Below are positions 6,882 to 9,222 of a stretch of DNA of 9,222 nucleotides, piece by piece; the stretch's first letter is position 1; every line of letters begins with the position of its first letter. Position numbers and translations under genes: made by a program. This DNA comes from Acidobacteriota bacterium (GTDB lineage Bacteria > Acidobacteriota > Terriglobia > Terriglobales > Acidobacteriaceae), in assembly GCA_021841795.1 (NCBI GenBank), contig JAKCDN010000100.1:1-9222 (forward strand). The letters are read 5' to 3'. The notes under the pieces were generated by a model, which was not told where the DNA came from, ran no database searches, and was given only the letters and a program-made list of their open reading frames with translations.

Positions 6882-7313
6882 CTAGACCAGCGTGGCGTCC
6901 AGGGTAATCTCTGTGTTGTTGGCGAAGAGCTTGGAGATCGGGCAGCCTGCCTTGGCATTGGCAGCGGCCTGATCGAAGGCTTCCTTCGTGGCGCCGGGAA
7001 CGCTGGCGGTTGTGGTGAGGGCGATGCGGGTAATTGCGAAGCCGCCATCGACCTTGGCCAGGGTAACGGCCGCGTGGGTCTCAATTTTCTCCGGGGTCAG
7101 TCCCGCCGCGCCGAGCTGCGCGCCGAGTGCCATGGAGAAGCAGCTTGCGTGCGCCGCGGCAATCATCTCCTCAGGCGTGGTTCCGCTGGCAGCGCCCTCA
7201 AAGCGCGTGGCGAACGAGTAGTTGGCGTTGTTCAACACGCCGGTGGCCGTGGAGATGGTGCCCTTACCTTCCTTCAAAGATCCTGTCCAAACCGCACTTG
7301 CTTTGCTAGCCAT
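6882..7313 (-). CDS. osmC: OsmC-family peroxiredoxin (organic hydroperoxide detoxification)
   Basis: A 143-residue protein of the usual OsmC length, cytoplasmic, reducing organic hydroperoxides with a reactive thiol. The two family cysteines are present at C58 (AAHASCFSMALG) and C124 (AGCPISKLF), as are R37 (TRFEG) and the acidic pair E48/E49 (TPEEM), matching the spacing of the E. coli OsmC active site almost residue for residue. The N-terminal WTGSLKEGKGTI strand is typical of the OsmC rather than the Ohr branch. AAGGAGG lies a few bases upstream of the ATG, one of the strongest ribosome sites in the window, and fixes the start. It is a single-gene unit with its own hairpin downstream and a short palindrome just before the ribosome site. 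In many bacteria osmC answers osmotic or stationary-phase signals; regulation here is not visible. Confidence 0.95.
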   Translation of the reverse strand: MASKASAVWTGSLKEGKGTISTATGVLNNANYSFATRFEGAASGTTPEEMIAAAHASCFSMALGAQLGAAGLTPEKIETHAAVTLAKVDGGFAITRIALTTTASVPGATKEAFDQAAANAKAGCPISKLFANNTEITLDATLV

Positions 7314-7327
7314 AGTCCCTCCTTGGG

Positions 7328-7341
7328 GGATTCAAGAATCC
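7328..7341. promoter_or_regulatory. Short palindrome next to the osmC ribosome site
   Basis: GGATTC and GAATCC are perfect 6-bp inverted arms around AA, ending about 15 bases upstream of the osmC ATG and next to the AAGGAGG element. A protein bound here, or a small hairpin, could affect osmC translation or transcription. It does not resemble the known OhrR operator. Chance occurrence is possible. Confidence 0.25.
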
Positions 7342-7457
7342 AGTGATTGCTCAGGGGTTTATGCGCGGCGTCATCGGGGAAGATGATCGCGCCGCTCTTC
7401 AGCCGATGCCGCGAGCTGTAGCGCAGGCATCGATGTATCTATGCTAATCTGTCGGGC

Positions 7458-7700
7458 ATGTTGCCGCAGAGGCCGCGTGCGCTGGATCCCGAATTTCGGG
7501 GCGATTCCGGGGCTGAAATCTCACAAAGTGGTGCGACGCCGGGTGCAGAACAAGCGGCACGAGATGCCCGCGATGCGGTTGCGGGCATTGAGCATCACTC
7601 GCAGGTGTGCCCGACATGCGGCCATCGCCTCACCGGACACCGGTGCAAGCTGGTCTGCGTGCAATGCGGCTACTACCTGAGCTGCGCTGACTACTACTGA
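7458..7700 (+). CDS. Small six-cysteine zinc-ribbon protein of unknown function
   Basis: An 80-residue protein. Residues 1-48 are Ala/Arg/Glu-rich and probably disordered. Residues 51-80 form a compact Cys-rich tail with C51-x2-C54, C63, C67-x2-C70 and C76, plus H56 and H61, ending GYYLSCADYY. Two CxxC pairs 12 residues apart are what a zinc ribbon needs, so zinc binding is a fair inference. I recall similar tails (CPxCG...CKLxCxxCGYxxSCxD) in acidobacterial hypothetical proteins, but know no assigned function. The ATG has no good Shine-Dalgarno. A TATGCT -10-like hexamer at 7440-7445 ends 12 bases before the ATG, so the message may be nearly leaderless. It diverges from osmC and its 3' end overlaps the mutY stop by 7 bases. 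Another + strand frame over the same bases (7441-7680) lacks the Cys pairs in register and is a shadow. Confidence 0.7.
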   Translation: MLPQRPRALDPEFRGDSGAEISQSGATPGAEQAARDARDAVAGIEHHSQVCPTCGHRLTGHRCKLVCVQCGYYLSCADYY

Positions 7701-8791
7701 GGCGATTCGGGCGCCGGCGCAAGCGTGTCCAAAGGCGGAGCGGGCAAAAGGTGAGCGCGCGCGAGCACCTTGCGCGCCAGCCCCGTGAGCGCCATGCCGG
7801 GGACATCGCGAAGCGGCGCCCAGAGGCGGTCTCCGCCGGCCACGGTGAGCGCATCGATATCGTCTTCAAATACGGTGCGAATGCGCACGTAGTAGTTCAC
7901 CTGCATGATGGCGTGCCGCACCGTCATTCGTACCTGGCCCGGGGACAGGTCGGCGCGGATGAGAGAGGGCAGCTCCCACATGCCGGGCATTACGCTGTGA
8001 TCGGCGGGCCGCTGCTGCAGCAGCACCTCACGCCAGCCGGGGCCGCGGTGTTTTCCGGTGCGGACGGACAAGGCATAGGCAACGATGCGGCTGGTCATGG
8101 GCGCCCGCTTCGGGGTTTTATGCTCGCCGCGGGTTTTGCAGTCGGGCTGCAGCGGGCAGAGCAGGCACTGCGGACCGCGCGGCGCGCAAACCGTGGCCCC
8201 GAGCTCCATGATGGCCTGATTGGAGTCTCCGGGATGGGCAGGATCGAGCAATCGCGCGGCCAGAGCCTCGATCTTCCGGCGCAGCGCGGCGCCGCCGCCC
8301 TTGCGGCTGCCGGCATCCCATCCGGCCAGCCGGCACAGGACGCGCTCTACGTTACCGTCGACCACGGCCACGGGCTCGGCGTGGGCGATGCTGGCCACGG
8401 CGGCAGCCGTGTATGCGCCGATGCCGGGAAGAGCCTGCAGTTCTTCGGCGCGCGCGGGAAGGTTGCCTCCCAAGTGCTCGGCAACAAACTGAGCCGTCTT
8501 GTGCAGCATGCGGGCGCGGCGGTAGTAGCCCAGGCCGCTCCACATGGCGAGAACCTCCTGCTCGGTAGCAAGCGCAAGCGCAACCAGTGTGGGGAAGCGC
8601 TGCATGAACTCCTGATAGCGGTCGACGACGACGGCTACGCGTGTTTGCTGGAGCATGATTTCAGAGACCCAGATGGCATAGGGGTCTGTGCTCCTGCGCC
8701 AGGGCAGGTCACGGCGATTTTGCCTGTACCACGCGCGCAGGCGGCTGCGCAGGGCAGCCATCTGCGCGGGATCGTCGTTGAATCTGGCCAT
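7694..8791 (-). CDS. mutY: A/G-specific adenine DNA glycosylase MutY
   Basis: A 365-residue base-excision repair enzyme that removes adenine mispaired with 8-oxoguanine or guanine; length is normal for the family. The N-terminal catalytic half shows the Glu44 of SEIMLQQT, GLGYYRRAR at 86-94, the helix-hairpin-helix LPGIGAYTAAAVASIA (121-136), the catalytic Asp145 in VDGNVER, and the [4Fe-4S] ligands C202-x6-C209-x2-C212-x5-C218. The C-terminal half (~235-345) is the NUDIX-like domain that reads 8-oxoG, with LLQQRP and GMWELP. In its recognition loop the usual Phe-Ser-His is replaced by Ile-Met-Gln (295-297). The last 16 residues are a Pro-rich tail. The ATG at 8791 has no clear Shine-Dalgarno, so translation may rely on other features. 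It lies 112 bases downstream of alaS on the same strand, and its stop overlaps the convergent zinc-ribbon gene. Confidence 0.96.
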   Translation of the reverse strand: MARFNDDPAQMAALRSRLRAWYRQNRRDLPWRRSTDPYAIWVSEIMLQQTRVAVVVDRYQEFMQRFPTLVALALATEQEVLAMWSGLGYYRRARMLHKTAQFVAEHLGGNLPARAEELQALPGIGAYTAAAVASIAHAEPVAVVDGNVERVLCRLAGWDAGSRKGGGAALRRKIEALAARLLDPAHPGDSNQAIMELGATVCAPRGPQCLLCPLQPDCKTRGEHKTPKRAPMTSRIVAYALSVRTGKHRGPGWREVLLQQRPADHSVMPGMWELPSLIRADLSPGQVRMTVRHAIMQVNYYVRIRTVFEDDIDALTVAGGDRLWAPLRDVPGMALTGLARKVLARAHLLPAPPLDTLAPAPESPQ

Positions 8792-8831
8792 GGGGAAAGA
8801 TTACGGCATGGGCCGCGACAGACGCCCACAC

Positions 8832-8850
8832 CGCGCCCAATGAGGGCGCG
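8832..8850. other. Small hairpin between alaS and mutY
   Basis: CGCGCCC (8832-8838) and GGGCGCG (8844-8850) form a perfect 7-bp stem around a 5-base loop within the 112-base alaS-mutY gap. No T-run follows on either strand. It may attenuate read-through from alaS or protect an mRNA end; it is not a clear terminator, so co-transcription of alaS and mutY remains open. Confidence 0.35.
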
Positions 8851-8903
8851 ATTGCCACGCCCCTGGGCCGTCCAAGCGGCACAAGGGCCGTAAGAGCGCG
8901 GCG

Positions 8904-9222
8904 CTAAGTGAGAATCTCGGCCACGATTGATGCGACGCTGGCGAGCGCCGCATCAATCTGCGCCTGATCTTTGCCGCCGGCCTCCGCGATCTCCGGCTTG
9001 CCGCCGCCGGAACCGCCGACGATCTTCGCCACCGCGCCAACCAGCTTGCCCGCCTGAATGCGCTTCACAAGCCCCGGCGTTACGCCGGCGATGATGGCGA
9101 CCTTGCCCTCGGGCTGTGCTGAGGCCAGCACCACCACGCCCTCGCCAAGTTTTTGTTTAAGGTTATCCACGAGCGTGCGCAACTGGCCGCGCTCGAGCTG
9201 GTCGGCCCGGTGGGTGAGCAGC
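8904..9222 (-). CDS. alaS: Alanyl-tRNA synthetase, C-terminal end (partial, cut by the window edge)
   Basis: The visible 105 residues are the C-terminal (DHHA1-type) domain of AlaS, which helps bind tRNA-Ala and couples to editing of mischarged tRNA. The hallmark VGGSGGGKPEIAEAGGKD-type segment and the preceding VTPGLVKRIQAGKLVGAVAK are clear, and the strand-strand pattern VVVLASAQPEGKVAIIAGV is typical of this domain. The frame is open to the last base of the window (LLTHRADQLERGQLRTLVDNL before the domain), so the 5' part, with the aminoacylation and editing domains, lies outside; a TTG at 9182 is an internal Leu codon, not a start. The stop codon is at 8904-8906. alaS precedes mutY on the same strand. 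Confidence 0.95.
   Translation of the reverse strand, partial: LLTHRADQLERGQLRTLVDNLKQKLGEGVVVLASAQPEGKVAIIAGVTPGLVKRIQAGKLVGAVAKIVGGSGGGKPEIAEAGGKDQAQIDAALASVASIVAEILT

Noticed and set aside
6531..6885. Short ORFs over the tRNA gene, e.g. peptides with AEVAELADAHGSG or EEGTRTPTPLR
   Set aside because: These are the well-known false peptides obtained by translating tRNA-Leu genes in various frames.
7751..8893. + strand 380-codon ORF opposite mutY
   Set aside because: mutY on the - strand has catalytic Asp, helix-hairpin-helix and iron-sulfur Cys residues; the opposite frame has no recognisable domain.
1..9222. Mobile element, phage, CRISPR, toxin-antitoxin or defence system
   Set aside because: No transposase, integrase, repeat-spacer array, terminal inverted repeats or small paired toxin-like genes were found on either strand; the tRNA-Leu gene has no adjacent integrase and I saw no duplicated 3' end that would mark an attachment site.

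Overview
The window looks like a stretch of chromosome from a high-GC, free-living bacterium. The most likely source is an acidobacterium of the Terriglobia/Acidobacteriaceae type. This is inferred from the protein style (the N-terminal PAS-like module of the GGDEF/EAL protein, the MutY sequence and the small Cys-rich ORF) together with the C-rich third codon positions; no 16S or other phylogenetic marker is present. There are no insertion sequences, prophage genes, integrases, CRISPR arrays or defence islands. It reads as core or near-core chromosome made mainly of single-gene units.

Left part (1-3939, + strand): a promoter-like leader and then one very large signalling gene of about 1,194 codons. 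It encodes a soluble PAS-array/GGDEF/EAL protein that ends in a CZB-like zinc-binding module. All visible catalytic motifs for both making and breaking cyclic di-GMP are intact, as is the RxxD feedback site, so it is probably a regulated bifunctional switch.

Middle part (3940-6599): a tandem-domain universal stress protein on the - strand and a secreted alpha/beta hydrolase on the + strand diverge from a 261-base spacer. The spacer carries a near-consensus CRP-type site (5093-5114) and a separate 15-base palindrome (5211-5225). The hydrolase is followed 7 bases after its stop by a perfect 15-bp GC hairpin. About 315 bases without a convincing gene follow.

Right part (6600-9222, mostly - strand): tRNA-Leu(CAG), an OsmC-type peroxidase, a small + strand zinc-ribbon protein, the adenine DNA glycosylase MutY, and the C-terminal end of alanyl-tRNA synthetase cut by the window edge. 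osmC has a strong Shine-Dalgarno and its own terminator-like hairpin. The zinc-ribbon gene and mutY converge and overlap by 7 bases. alaS and mutY are co-oriented, 112 bases apart, and could be co-transcribed.

There is a loose oxidative/general stress theme (OsmC peroxide detoxification, MutY repair of 8-oxoguanine mispairs, a universal stress protein, a zinc/redox-type CZB module on the c-di-GMP enzyme), but the genes do not form one operon and a joint system is not supported. The items most worth following up are the CZB module on a GGDEF-EAL protein, the unnamed six-cysteine small protein, the CRP-like site between usp and the hydrolase, and the altered 8-oxoG-reading loop of MutY.
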